A stretch of 64,000 nt of DNA, taken from JBOFDK01 sp051646925. Lineage in GTDB: Bacteria; Bacillota; Clostridia; Lachnospirales; Cellulosilyticaceae. The DNA lies in assembly GCA_051646925.1 (NCBI GenBank), contig JBOFDK010000110.1:1-64000 (forward strand). The letters are read 5' to 3'. The notes under the pieces were generated by a model. That model saw nothing but the letters and a program-made list of their open reading frames with translations, ran no database searches and was not told the origin of the DNA. This document shows positions 42,288 to 50,401 of this stretch, one piece after another (position 1 is the stretch's first letter; every line of letters starts with the position of its first letter). The position numbers were made by a program, and so were the translations under genes.

Positions 42288-43766
42288 TCAGTTAGTAAAT
42301 GAAGGGATGGTAAAGCGGTAGTGGATTGTTGCTTTACCATCTTTGTCAATCACGATTTGATTGACGAATTGTTGAAGGATTTCAAGATTAAGTTCCGTAA
42401 TGGTACCGAAACTTGAAATCTTTTTTATTTCTTTTATATAGTTATCTTTACTGAGTCCAGATAGCGATTTTTCATATTCAAGTAATTGCTCTTTAAGGCT
42501 TACAATCTGAGAACTGATACCTTGTGTGAAAGACTGATACTCTTCTTTAGTAATGACATCATTGATCAGATGTGAAAGAGCTTTGTTCTTTTGTTCATTC
42601 AACTTTTCAATCTCTGCATGGCAAGACTCCATTTGTTCATTTAAGCGTTTAGCAGAAGTAAGTAAGGTATCTTCAGCCTGTTGCAGCTGATTTGGATTAG
42701 AGCCTTGTTTGATAAACTTATTGATATCATCGAGGACAAAGTTTGTTAAGGTCTGTTCCCTTACGAGATGACTAGAACAGGCAGTATTACCACGTCTATC
42801 ATAGGCTCCGCACACATAACCTTTACTATTAGCACGGTAGTGGAAGCCTTTACTACAGTCTGCACAAACTAATATGCCTGAAAATAGATGTGGATTAGGT
42901 CCAGGGGCTCGTTTAGTTCTCTTTTTGAGCCTATCTTGAACCGTATAGAAGAGCTCTTCGTCAATAATGGCCTCATGGGTATTCTCGATAATAACATAGT
43001 TCTCAGGTGCAATTCGCTGACGTGCTTTTGAAGTCACACTTACAGTGGTTTCTCTGCCTTGCACAAGATGGCCTAGATAGTGATGATTATGTAATATAAG
43101 GCGAATGGTAGAATCATGCCACACGGTTGAGGCATTTACCTTACTAGCTACTTGGGCAGGAGTAGGAATACCTTCACGGGTTAATTCGTTTGCAATACGA
43201 GTTTGGCCTTTTCCAGATAGATAATCTTTAAAGATACGAATAACAATACTTTTACAAAAGTCATCTCGGATTTGAAGCTGGCCATCTACGACAATATAGC
43301 CATACGGAGGAACAGACCCTTTGAACTCACCACGCCTAATTTTATTGGTGAGGGAGTGCTTAACACGTTCTGATATACGCTGAGACTCTTGCTCATATAA
43401 CCAAGCGTAGAGGCCAAACATACTTCGATTCCCTTCAAGTGTATTGATAGCATTATCCAAAGTTACTATATCGATTTTATTATTCTCAGCAAGGTTTTTA
43501 ATCCGATAAGAGAGTTCACCATTTCTCGCAAGTCTGGAAAGTTCCTTGGCGAGTATAATGTCAAATTTCTTTTGTTCCATATCTGCTATCAAACGATTAA
43601 GGTTCTCCCTGTTGGAGGTTGTTCCCGACTCTACATCTACGTAGAAGTCATAGAGCTCCCAGTTACGTTCTTGAATATAATTAATAAAAAGTTCCCTTTG
43701 ATTTGTAAGGGAACTTTTTTGTTCTTCTTTATCTGTACTCACACGAGTATAAATTGCACATTTCAT
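42288..43766 (-). CDS. Large serine recombinase (integrase)
   Basis: A 492 residue recombinase. The N-terminal resolvase domain has catalytic Ser10 in 'IYTRVSTDKEEQ' and 'LAKELSRLARN'. The recombinase domain has 'VPPYGYIVVDG' and 'LTREGIPTPAQ'. A zinc ribbon follows ('CADCSKGFHY...CGAYDRRGNTAC'), then a C-terminal coiled coil (about residues 365-450). Such enzymes integrate elements by single att-site crossover. It is convergent with rlmD, 3 bp apart, consistent with integration there. AAGGAGATG lies about 11 nt before the ATG. It appears intact. Confidence 0.95.
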   Translation of the reverse strand: MKCAIYTRVSTDKEEQKSSLTNQRELFINYIQERNWELYDFYVDVESGTTSNRENLNRLIADMEQKKFDIILAKELSRLARNGELSYRIKNLAENNKIDIVTLDNAINTLEGNRSMFGLYAWLYEQESQRISERVKHSLTNKIRRGEFKGSVPPYGYIVVDGQLQIRDDFCKSIVIRIFKDYLSGKGQTRIANELTREGIPTPAQVASKVNASTVWHDSTIRLILHNHHYLGHLVQGRETTVSVTSKARQRIAPENYVIIENTHEAIIDEELFYTVQDRLKKRTKRAPGPNPHLFSGILVCADCSKGFHYRANSKGYVCGAYDRRGNTACSSHLVREQTLTNFVLDDINKFIKQGSNPNQLQQAEDTLLTSAKRLNEQMESCHAEIEKLNEQKNKALSHLINDVITKEEYQSFTQGISSQIVSLKEQLLEYEKSLSGLSKDNYIKEIKKISSFGTITELNLEILQQFVNQIVIDKDGKATIHYRFTIPSFTN

Positions 43767-43846
43767 ATGTTTTTACATCTCCTTTTCATAAATAGAGATG
43801 TAGTTTGTTTACCTATGAATTATTATAAATACTTTGAATTCATAAG

Positions 43847-44128
43847 TCAAATTCCTAAAGCAAGTAACTCAAATTTAGTGTTCAAGTAAAGATGGGATGC
43901 TTTATATACTAGGCTATCGGCATTAATAAACTTCCTATTATGATCGTAAGAGTTAGCCCAATTTTCAGGGTTAGTAAATTGGGTTGAAATCTTGAGAAGT
44001 ACATAATCATTAGGAGTTGATTTCATGATGTAAGGAGCAAAAGAAACGATATCCTCTAATTGTTGGACAAGTATAAATGACATTAAAAGAGCTAGTAAGA
44101 GCCTGTTGAGATAAGATAGAGTCGACAT
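43847..44128 (-). CDS. Doubtful small hypothetical protein
   Basis: A 93 codon frame upstream of the recombinase, in the 460 bp between the recombinase and the next plus-strand gene. It has a hydrophobic N-terminus (residues 8-20) and no motif I recognise. I see no clear Shine-Dalgarno site before the ATG. It may be a small exported protein or a chance frame in degenerate island DNA. The rest of this stretch shows no other feature apart from the 16-base match to repeats R2/R3 at 43798-43813. Confidence 0.3.
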   Translation of the reverse strand: MSTLSYLNRLLLALLMSFILVQQLEDIVSFAPYIMKSTPNDYVLLKISTQFTNPENWANSYDHNRKFINADSLVYKASHLYLNTKFELLALGI

Positions 44129-44228
44129 TTTGCTTATGTGTAATATAGTATTAGGTTAGAACAAGAAAACCTCCTTGTATAAGTGTTAAGAGACACTTTA
44201 TAGCGGTAACAGGAGGAAGGGCGTAGTT

Positions 44229-44465
44229 ATGAAAAATAATACGATTTTTGATATAAGTGTAGACGGTTTTGAGGCAAAGATACATTGGAGTTATGACGAC
44301 AATGTATACGTAGGGCATTTAATCCTAAAAAATCAACAACATAGTGTGTGTTTTAGTTCGATTGATATAGAGGGAGTAAAAGGATCGATGCAAGAGGCAA
44401 TAGAGTGCTACTTAGAAAATCTCGAGGAATTTGGTGAGGACGGGAAAATTTTAATTGCACTTTAA
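44229..44465 (+). CDS. Small HicB-like hypothetical protein
   Basis: A 78 residue protein, 'MKNNTIFDISVDGFEAKIHWSYDDNVYVGHLI...SMQEAIECYLENLEEFGE'. The pattern of three strands followed by a helix with 'EAIECYLE' is like the partial RNase-H fold of HicB antitoxins. No HicA toxin lies next to it, so this is only a fold suggestion. An AGGAGGAAGGG stretch lies upstream, somewhat far (about 11 nt) from the ATG. Confidence 0.5.
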   Translation: MKNNTIFDISVDGFEAKIHWSYDDNVYVGHLILKNQQHSVCFSSIDIEGVKGSMQEAIECYLENLEEFGEDGKILIAL

Positions 44466-44585
44466 ATAATTTGATTTGGACTTACTAAAGATGAGATAAA
44501 AGTTAACTCAGCAACAAGGGCTAAAGATTATATATAAACTTGCAAGGAAGAATAAGGTTGTTACGAAATCTGGAGGGGGAGTATC

Positions 44586-45692
44586 ATGGGACTATTTGAT
44601 TTATTTAAGAAAAAAGATAAATCTGTTCAAACACCAAAAGTAGAAAGTATAAAACAGGTAGTACCAGAGGATGAAAAGAAATACTATCAGTCGGATTCAT
44701 ACTATACAGATACTGTAGCTAAAGGAACTATTTTTGAGCGGAAGGTTGTATCTTTTGAAGATAGAAAGAAAACTGCAATCCCATCTAATAAGGGACTTTA
44801 TCCAGCTGAAATTTTATTATTAGAGTACTGCTCTAAGGGAAATTATCCTAGACCTAAAAATGGTTATCCTAGATTTTGGTGGTTTGAGTATGGTATTTGG
44901 GATGTAGGAATTGTACTTAAAAGTTTGGAAGATAGAGGCTATATTATTTTTGAATCTGCTCAAAAATCTGTCAAAAATCTTACAGTACAGCAGTTAAAGG
45001 AATTGCTCATAGCACATGGACAACCTACTTCAGGAAAGAAGGCTGAACTCGTTGAGCGTGTAGTTGAGGTAGTGACAGAAAATGTTTTGATTGAAGCAGG
45101 GGTTCAAAGGAAATATGCTCTGACAGAACTTGGTAAGCAGGAATTAAGTGAACATGCATATATTGCTTATATGCATACTACTCCTAACAAGACAACAGAA
45201 GATAATCGTTTTGGGATGACTTTTAATGTATGGAGCATTAATAAGCTGCTCGGTACAGGAGATAAGTCTAACTGGAAGACCACTGTTGAAGAGGAAGAAC
45301 GAAAAATGAATAAAGAAACATCGGATAAAAATGATGCTTTCATGAAGGATTTGAATAAGATTGACTCAGAAGGATACAAGGCATTAAAGACTCAGGATCA
45401 GCAGATTGCAGCTGTGCAGAAAGCAAGGGATAAGTACAGTGAAGATAAAGATCTAGAGGCATATATTGCTTTTTGGGAAATGATATGGGCAAATGGTGGT
45501 TTAAAGTTTGAAGGTGCTAGGTGGCATTTTGAACTTGCAGATTTGTATATTAAAGCAAAGCAATATGATGATGCTCTTGCTTTTGTAACAAAGATTAAGA
45601 AGACAAAAGCAACATATGCTTATAAGTCAGATACTTATATAGAGAAGATTGAGGAATTAAAAGCAAAGCAAGCTGCAAAAAACAATAAGTAA
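44586..45692 (+). CDS. SAP-domain protein
   Basis: A 368 residue soluble protein starting 'MGLFDLFKKKDK'. A SAP motif (putative DNA-binding helix-extension-helix) spans about residues 138-170: 'KNLTVQQLKELLIAHGQPTSGKKAELVERV'. A Lys/Glu-rich region follows, and the last about 90 residues look like TPR-type helices ('HFELADLYIKAKQYDDALAFV'). The overall function is unknown; similar proteins occur in Firmicutes islands. GGAGGGGG lies upstream of the ATG. Followed 14 bp later by a short gene with a very strong ribosome site. Confidence 0.75.
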   Translation: MGLFDLFKKKDKSVQTPKVESIKQVVPEDEKKYYQSDSYYTDTVAKGTIFERKVVSFEDRKKTAIPSNKGLYPAEILLLEYCSKGNYPRPKNGYPRFWWFEYGIWDVGIVLKSLEDRGYIIFESAQKSVKNLTVQQLKELLIAHGQPTSGKKAELVERVVEVVTENVLIEAGVQRKYALTELGKQELSEHAYIAYMHTTPNKTTEDNRFGMTFNVWSINKLLGTGDKSNWKTTVEEEERKMNKETSDKNDAFMKDLNKIDSEGYKALKTQDQQIAAVQKARDKYSEDKDLEAYIAFWEMIWANGGLKFEGARWHFELADLYIKAKQYDDALAFVTKIKKTKATYAYKSDTYIEKIEELKAKQAAKNNK

Positions 45693-45706
45693 AGGAGGTA
45701 TTAATT

Positions 45707-45880
45707 ATGATGAATATTTCTCAGATAGTCATCAAGGGTACATTAGGGTATTGTTGTGTGGATGAAGCCTACTCTGATAAGGTTACAGTAACAGGACAGA
45801 GCGTAGCCTGTGAATATCATCCTAGTTTTGAAATCTACAAGAAATACAGAAGAGGCTTAAAATCGTTTAATGCAAAATAG
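45707..45880 (+). CDS. Short hypothetical protein, possibly truncated
   Basis: A 57 codon frame, MMNISQIVIKGTLGYCCVDE onward, ending 'KKYRRGLKSFNAK'. It is preceded by AAAGGAGGT at ideal distance, one of the best ribosome sites in the island, and sits 14 bp after the SAP-domain gene, so it is probably co-transcribed. The abrupt end and the decayed frame downstream suggest it may be the remaining N-terminus of a longer gene. Function unknown. Confidence 0.5.
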   Translation: MMNISQIVIKGTLGYCCVDEAYSDKVTVTGQSVACEYHPSFEIYKKYRRGLKSFNAK

Positions 45881-45891
45881 GGTGGACTCAC

Positions 45892-46146
45892 TTGGATATT
45901 GAGCGATTAGGAATCTATCGTAATGACGTAATAAGTTTCACAGTAAAAAATCATATGTTCATAGACTTCAATTATGAAACACCTTTTTATGCCAATTTAC
46001 TTCAGGGATATGAGCAAATTAATGATGTATTAACGGGTTGAGTTGAAGTTATAGTAGGTTCGGATACACATAACATAGAACAAGATTGGTGGCAAAGTAT
46101 AGTGGCATGCCATAACTACTTAAAGGACAGATGTGAAAAAATATAG
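45892..46146 (+). pseudogene. Decayed hypothetical ORF with internal stop
   Basis: From TTG 45892 a frame encodes 'LDIERLGIYRNDVISFTVKN' and continues to TAG 46144-46146, interrupted by TGA at 46039-46041. Composition on both sides of the stop is protein-like ('DTHNIEQDWWQSIVACHNYLKDRCEK'). Start and original family are unknown. The rest of the 45881-46288 gap shows nothing else. Confidence 0.4.
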
Positions 46147-46288
46147 ATTATTATTAAATAATAGAGTAGATTAGAGGACTAACTGGAGAATGAAACAGTG
46201 ATGGAAGAAAAGTAGGGGCTGTTGGAGCATTAAAAACATGCTACGGTATAGTTAATGAGTATATACATAAGCGACACAGTTATAAATA

Positions 46289-46582
46289 ATGAAATTTAGA
46301 AAAGAGACGGATAAAGAAAAGCAATTACTACACGAGCTTAAAGAGCAAGGCTGTGATATTGATATATGGTTGCTATTTTTAAAATATCTTTTGGATAGAG
46401 AAGTAACTGAAGATGCAATGGGGGATTTTGCTCTTCAGTATACGGAATTGAATGAAGAAGAGAAATGGGAAGTGGTTCAAGAACTGAATCAGGACTATAT
46501 CAGAGGATTAGATACTTGGGTTAAATTTTTGAGTGGGATTAAATTTATCTTCGAAGAGTACTATGCGAAAAGAAGCAAATAA
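46289..46582 (+). CDS. Hypothetical protein
   Basis: A 97 residue acidic, helical protein (MKFRKETDKEKQLLHELKEQ onward) with many Glu, Trp and Leu residues and no recognised domain. No strong Shine-Dalgarno is visible, but the frame and codon use look genuine. The 180 bp after it contain only small inverted segments. Confidence 0.5.
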   Translation: MKFRKETDKEKQLLHELKEQGCDIDIWLLFLKYLLDREVTEDAMGDFALQYTELNEEEKWEVVQELNQDYIRGLDTWVKFLSGIKFIFEEYYAKRSK

Positions 46583-46761
46583 CACGTAGTTATAAAAATA
46601 GATGAACTTAGAGGATCAGGAGATTACAACTCCTCAAAAGCACCTCCTTTGAGAGGTATTTAAGAAAAAATAGTCCTAAAATTAACAAAAAAGTTCGTGA
46701 AATAGAGAGTACCTTTCGTAAACTCTTATGTGGTAGTATAATACTATATAAGGAGAAGAAG

Positions 46762-46929
46762 ATGAACGATAGAAGTAAGAACAAGGAATCTTTACAAATA
46801 GCTAAAGAATTGTTAGACGATGAAACAAGAGCATATTTAAAAGCATGGGTAGACGCTTTTTCAGAAGTGCACGAACACGAAGAGTCGAAACAAATAGCAG
46901 ATAATAAGTTAAAGGATACATTAAAATGA
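46762..46929 (+). CDS. Small hypothetical protein, coupled to DUF5348-like gene
   Basis: A 55 codon frame starting MNDRSKNKESLQIAKELLDD, helical and acidic. AAGGAGAAGAAG stands before the ATG and a TATAAT lies 20 bp upstream (46737-46742). Its stop codon overlaps the start of the next gene as ATGA, so the two are translated as a pair. Function unknown. Confidence 0.55.
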   Translation: MNDRSKNKESLQIAKELLDDETRAYLKAWVDAFSEVHEHEESKQIADNKLKDTLK

Positions 46930-47135
46930 CAATAGAAGGTAGACTTGAAAAGCATGGGAATAGATTTTACATAGGGGACATTGATTTAGCAGATCAGATG
47001 TCAGCCGAGAGGTATATTGAAGGATTAAAAATATGGGAACAGGGTAAAATTATAAAAACATCAACTGGATATGCATTCTTAAATTGCAGCCAATTAACGT
47101 TGGAGGAAGGCATGTTGATCAAAATAGGAGGTTGA
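46926..47135 (+). CDS. DUF5348-like small protein
   Basis: A 69 residue protein, 'MTIEGRLEKHGNRFYIGDIDLADQMSAERYIEG', resembling the small beta-rich DUF5348 proteins carried by Firmicutes mobile elements; no function is known. The ATGA overlap couples it to the 55 residue gene upstream. It ends just before the IS200-like element. Confidence 0.55.
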   Translation: MTIEGRLEKHGNRFYIGDIDLADQMSAERYIEGLKIWEQGKIIKTSTGYAFLNCSQLTLEEGMLIKIGG

Positions 47136-47152
47136 ATGAATGGCAATCTTAA

Positions 47153-47803
47153 CCCCTCAGCTAGGCTGGGGAAAATAGAGTAAACAGTAGTGTTACTTCG
47201 ATTAGAATAAAGCCTCCTAGCTTGGAATGATAATGGTGTCGTAAGCCATATCAAAACCTATCAGGGGGTTCTAATGGATAAATCAAGTTTAGCACACTGT
47301 AAGTGGAAATGCCAATATCATATAGTATTTATCCCAAAGTTTAGAAGAAAAGTAATGTTTGGACAGACTAAGAGGGATATAAGAGAAATATTAAAAAAGC
47401 TATGTGAGTACAAAAAGTAGAAATAATTGAAGGAGCAGCATGCTCCGATCACGTACCTTTATGTGTGAGTATACCACCCAAACTATCTATGTCAGAATTT
47501 GTTGGATATTTAAAGGGTAAAAGTGCCTTGATGATATTTGATAAACACCCAGAACATGGCACAAAGTGAGATAGGAAGTTTTGGGCAAGATGCTACTATG
47601 TATGTGCCGTAGGGAACATTACAGAAGAGGCAATAAAGAAGTATATTCAACAACAGCAAGAAGAATCAAAATTAGAAGAAACTAAAAGAAGATAGCCTCT
47701 TTGAGAGGCAGTTAGTAACAAGGCTTGCGGTACCCGCTTTTAAAGCGTACAAGCAAACAGCCTTTATAGGGCTAATTTCAAACCACCACTTAAAGAGGTG
47801 GTT
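47153..47803 (+). mobile_element. IS200/IS605-family element remnant
   Basis: The left end carries the hairpin CCCCTCAGCTAGGCTGGGG (47153-47171). The right end carries AACCACC-N9-GGTGGTT (47781-47803). Both are terminal structures as used by single-stranded IS200-type transposition. The transposase between them is broken. No tnpB accompanies it. Ends are approximate because this family makes no target duplication. Confidence 0.75.
47274..47695 (+). pseudogene. IS200-type transposase (tnpA) pseudogene
   Basis: 'HCKWKCQYHIVFIPKFRRKV' at the start and 'CSDHVPLCVSIPPKLSMSEF', 'KFWARCYYVCAVGN' later are clear TnpA (Y1 HUH transposase) segments. The frame is interrupted at TAG 47419-47421 with a shift, and again by TGA near 47567. 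The HUH motif reads His-Val-Pro instead of His-Val-His, so the catalytic site is lost as well. Confidence 0.85.
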
Positions 47804-47930
47804 GATGACTTGTCTGTATTTTACTGAACTGCACATTATTTAGTGTAGCAACATAGAAATCATAACAAATACCAATAGAGTTTAAAGTTATTTAAATTAA
47901 CATTGAAACACTAGCGAACGAGGTGAAAAT

Positions 47931-49241
47931 TTGTCCCAATTATCTTTTATCCATCTTTCAGATATTCATTTTGTAAAATCAAGTAATGATCCATCAGATA
48001 TAGATAAAGATTTGCGTGAAGCAATGATAAATGATTTAGAAATAAACGGAAAAGAAAACTTGAAAAATGTAGTAGGTATATTGGTTACCGGAGATATTGC
48101 TTTCTCAGGCAATAAGAAAGAGTATGAAATTGCAAAAGAATATCTCAATAAAGTTTGTAAGATTTTTGATATTAATCCAAGTAATGTATATTGTGTTCCA
48201 GGTAACCATGATGTTAATCAGAGCGTAATAAATGGTTCAGATCTAATTTTTGCATCACAGAATGCTGTTGATGAAAAAAGAACTATTGATGATGCTGATA
48301 AAACCTTTAGTAAATATATTAGCGATAATAATTTTAATGTGCTATTTAAACCTATAGAAGAGTACAATGAGTTCGCCAAAAGATTTGAATGTGATATTTC
48401 CTCAGATAATATATTTTGGCAAAAGGATTTTGTGCTTGAAGAGAATCTAAAGCTTAGACTTGTTGGGATAAACTCCTCTTTTTTATCTAACAAAACGGAT
48501 CATCAAAAAGATAAGCCAGACCGTCTGATGTATATTGGGCAAGCTCAAATTCCTTGCTATGAAACAGGCGTAGCTACTTTATTGATGTGTCATCATCCAC
48601 CTCAATGTTGGAAGTTTAAGGATGATATATTACAACGTATAAATAAAAGAGCTGATATACAGTTGTATGGACATATGCATTCACAATCTGTAGAGATTAT
48701 GGATGAAAATGCAATACTTTATTCTGGTGCTGTGCATCCCACTCGGACTATTGACTGGTTACCTCGGTACAACTGGATTACGATAAGCAGCAAAACAGAA
48801 AATGATGAACGAATATTGAAAGTTGAAATCTATCCTAGGTGTTTAACTGCTGACAGGGACTCTTTTACCATGGATAGTACTTGTCCTCGGGGTGAAAATC
48901 ATATATCTCATGAAATAAATATAGACCGTAAACGTAAAGCAGCATTGCAAGATCGCAAAAAGGAAGCACTTGTTAAAGATGAGATTGATTCATGCACACA
49001 AATCATATCAGTGACTGAAACTTCTGAGCAAATAGATGAACGTAAAATTATTTACGATTTTTATGAGATATCTTGGATTGATCAAATAGATATTCTTACG
49101 CAGCTATCGCTAATCACAAAGGAAACTTCCACCACGTTGGATGTGAAAATGATAGGTGAAGCAATAAATCGTGCAAGAGAACAAGATAAGCTTCTTGAGC
49201 TGCATAAAAAAACATTAAATAAAATGGGGGAAAACTTATGA
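47931..49241 (+). CDS. Calcineurin-like metallophosphoesterase of double-GTPase operon
   Basis: A 436 residue protein. The first about 265 residues form a metallophosphoesterase domain with all metal motifs: Asp11 and His13 in 'LSDIHF', Asp55 in 'TGDIAFSG', 'GNHD' (91-94), His221 in 'CHHPP', and 'GHMH' (247-250). The C-terminal about 150 residues are charged and helical and may contact partners. The start is TTG 47931 with GAGGTG seven nt upstream. It leads a tight five-gene operon and overlaps the next gene by 4 bp. Probably the nuclease or phosphodiesterase effector of the system; substrate unknown. Confidence 0.85.
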   Translation: MSQLSFIHLSDIHFVKSSNDPSDIDKDLREAMINDLEINGKENLKNVVGILVTGDIAFSGNKKEYEIAKEYLNKVCKIFDINPSNVYCVPGNHDVNQSVINGSDLIFASQNAVDEKRTIDDADKTFSKYISDNNFNVLFKPIEEYNEFAKRFECDISSDNIFWQKDFVLEENLKLRLVGINSSFLSNKTDHQKDKPDRLMYIGQAQIPCYETGVATLLMCHHPPQCWKFKDDILQRINKRADIQLYGHMHSQSVEIMDENAILYSGAVHPTRTIDWLPRYNWITISSKTENDERILKVEIYPRCLTADRDSFTMDSTCPRGENHISHEINIDRKRKAALQDRKKEALVKDEIDSCTQIISVTETSEQIDERKIIYDFYEISWIDQIDILTQLSLITKETSTTLDVKMIGEAINRAREQDKLLELHKKTLNKMGENL

Positions 49242-50305
49242 GAAAGAAATTTGCTGAATTATATTTTAGAGTATGTGCAGAAGCAAAACCTGAGCAGTTA
49301 GAAAAAAGATGGCAAGGAATTGAGGAATATTGTAATCAAGATGAAGTCGACATCTATAATCTTGTAAAAATGGTATATTCATTAAGTCCTCCTGACCAAT
49401 TTAAAGATGAGTTTACTACGATATTTCAAAATATTGATATATCATTTCAAGGTAGCTTTGTAAAAGAACAGGAACTTCTAGCATCTATTTGTTTAATGAA
49501 GCTTATGGAGGAAACAGGTCTAAGTTTACATATTGCACTTGCAGTAATGTGTGTATCTAAGTATAATGTTGAAATTTTAGTTCCTGAATTAGCAGTAGCA
49601 GCCTATAAGGTTTTTTCTGAAACATCTGCTGAAATCAGAGAGAAGTCAGTAAAGTACCAAAAATGTTCTACTGTAAATTCAAATAAACTTATTGAATCAT
49701 TAAAAGAATTAACTGCGTTAGAGCCTGAGCATATAGTGGGGTTTTCAAGTGCCTTAACGGAAATAGTTAAAAATATTAAAATTATTAATCAAAATCAAGA
49801 GCAGATTCTTGAAAATGTTGATGTTTTACAAGAGGATTCAGATATTTTATCTTGGATAATTGGAAGTTGGAGTAATGAATTAGAGAAACCAATTACAAAA
49901 GGAACATTACAGAAAGATGTTGCTTTGCTTCTAGCAAAAGAATTAGCAGATTTTGTACAAGTTATTCCTGGCCCTTATGCATTCGAAGCATTCCTGAAAA
50001 AAATGTTAGATAACTGCAAGAAAGAAACAAAAGAATATTCTCTTGTTACAATGGTGGATTCGATTGACGATGCAGATAAATCATCGATTCTTTCGTGCTA
50101 TCAAATGGATGGCGTTAAACAAGAAAATACTCCGATACTATTTTCAATAAAGTGTGCATTAGATGCAACGCAACCGAATGTATGGAAAAGTATGGCTAAC
50201 AATAAACTCTCTATTAATGTTGATTCAATAACACATGAAACTTTAGAATGGGCAAAGTTGCTATATTTTGAGTGCTTACTTGTTAAAATAGAAGGTCGAG
50301 AATAA
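49238..50305 (+). CDS. Helical protein, GTPase-associated (GASH-like)
   Basis: A 355 residue, almost entirely helical protein. The middle and C-terminal parts ('SNKLIESLKELTALEPEHIVGF', 'LSWIIGSWSNELEKPI', 'ALLLAKELADFVQVIPGPYAFEAFLKKML') resemble the GTPase-associated system helical domain found next to paired GTPases. It overlaps the phosphoesterase by ATGA and is followed by the first GTPase. It likely links the GTPase switch to the effector. The domain name is recalled, not verified. Confidence 0.65.
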   Translation: MRKKFAELYFRVCAEAKPEQLEKRWQGIEEYCNQDEVDIYNLVKMVYSLSPPDQFKDEFTTIFQNIDISFQGSFVKEQELLASICLMKLMEETGLSLHIALAVMCVSKYNVEILVPELAVAAYKVFSETSAEIREKSVKYQKCSTVNSNKLIESLKELTALEPEHIVGFSSALTEIVKNIKIINQNQEQILENVDVLQEDSDILSWIIGSWSNELEKPITKGTLQKDVALLLAKELADFVQVIPGPYAFEAFLKKMLDNCKKETKEYSLVTMVDSIDDADKSSILSCYQMDGVKQENTPILFSIKCALDATQPNVWKSMANNKLSINVDSITHETLEWAKLLYFECLLVKIEGRE

Positions 50306-50401
50306 GTTATGGAAGATAATAATTTAGAAAACTAAATACCAAGCTTAGAAGTTGAGAAATCCTCAGATATTGATAAACTTATAAATGACGATATTGAAAT
50401 A

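Noticed and set aside
43572..43889. Plus-strand frame of 105 codons opposite the recombinase start
   Set aside because: It lies mostly antisense to the recombinase gene, has no ribosome site and no protein-like motif.
44229..44465. HicAB toxin-antitoxin pair
   Set aside because: A HicB-like fold is only suggested, and no HicA-type small basic protein is adjacent.
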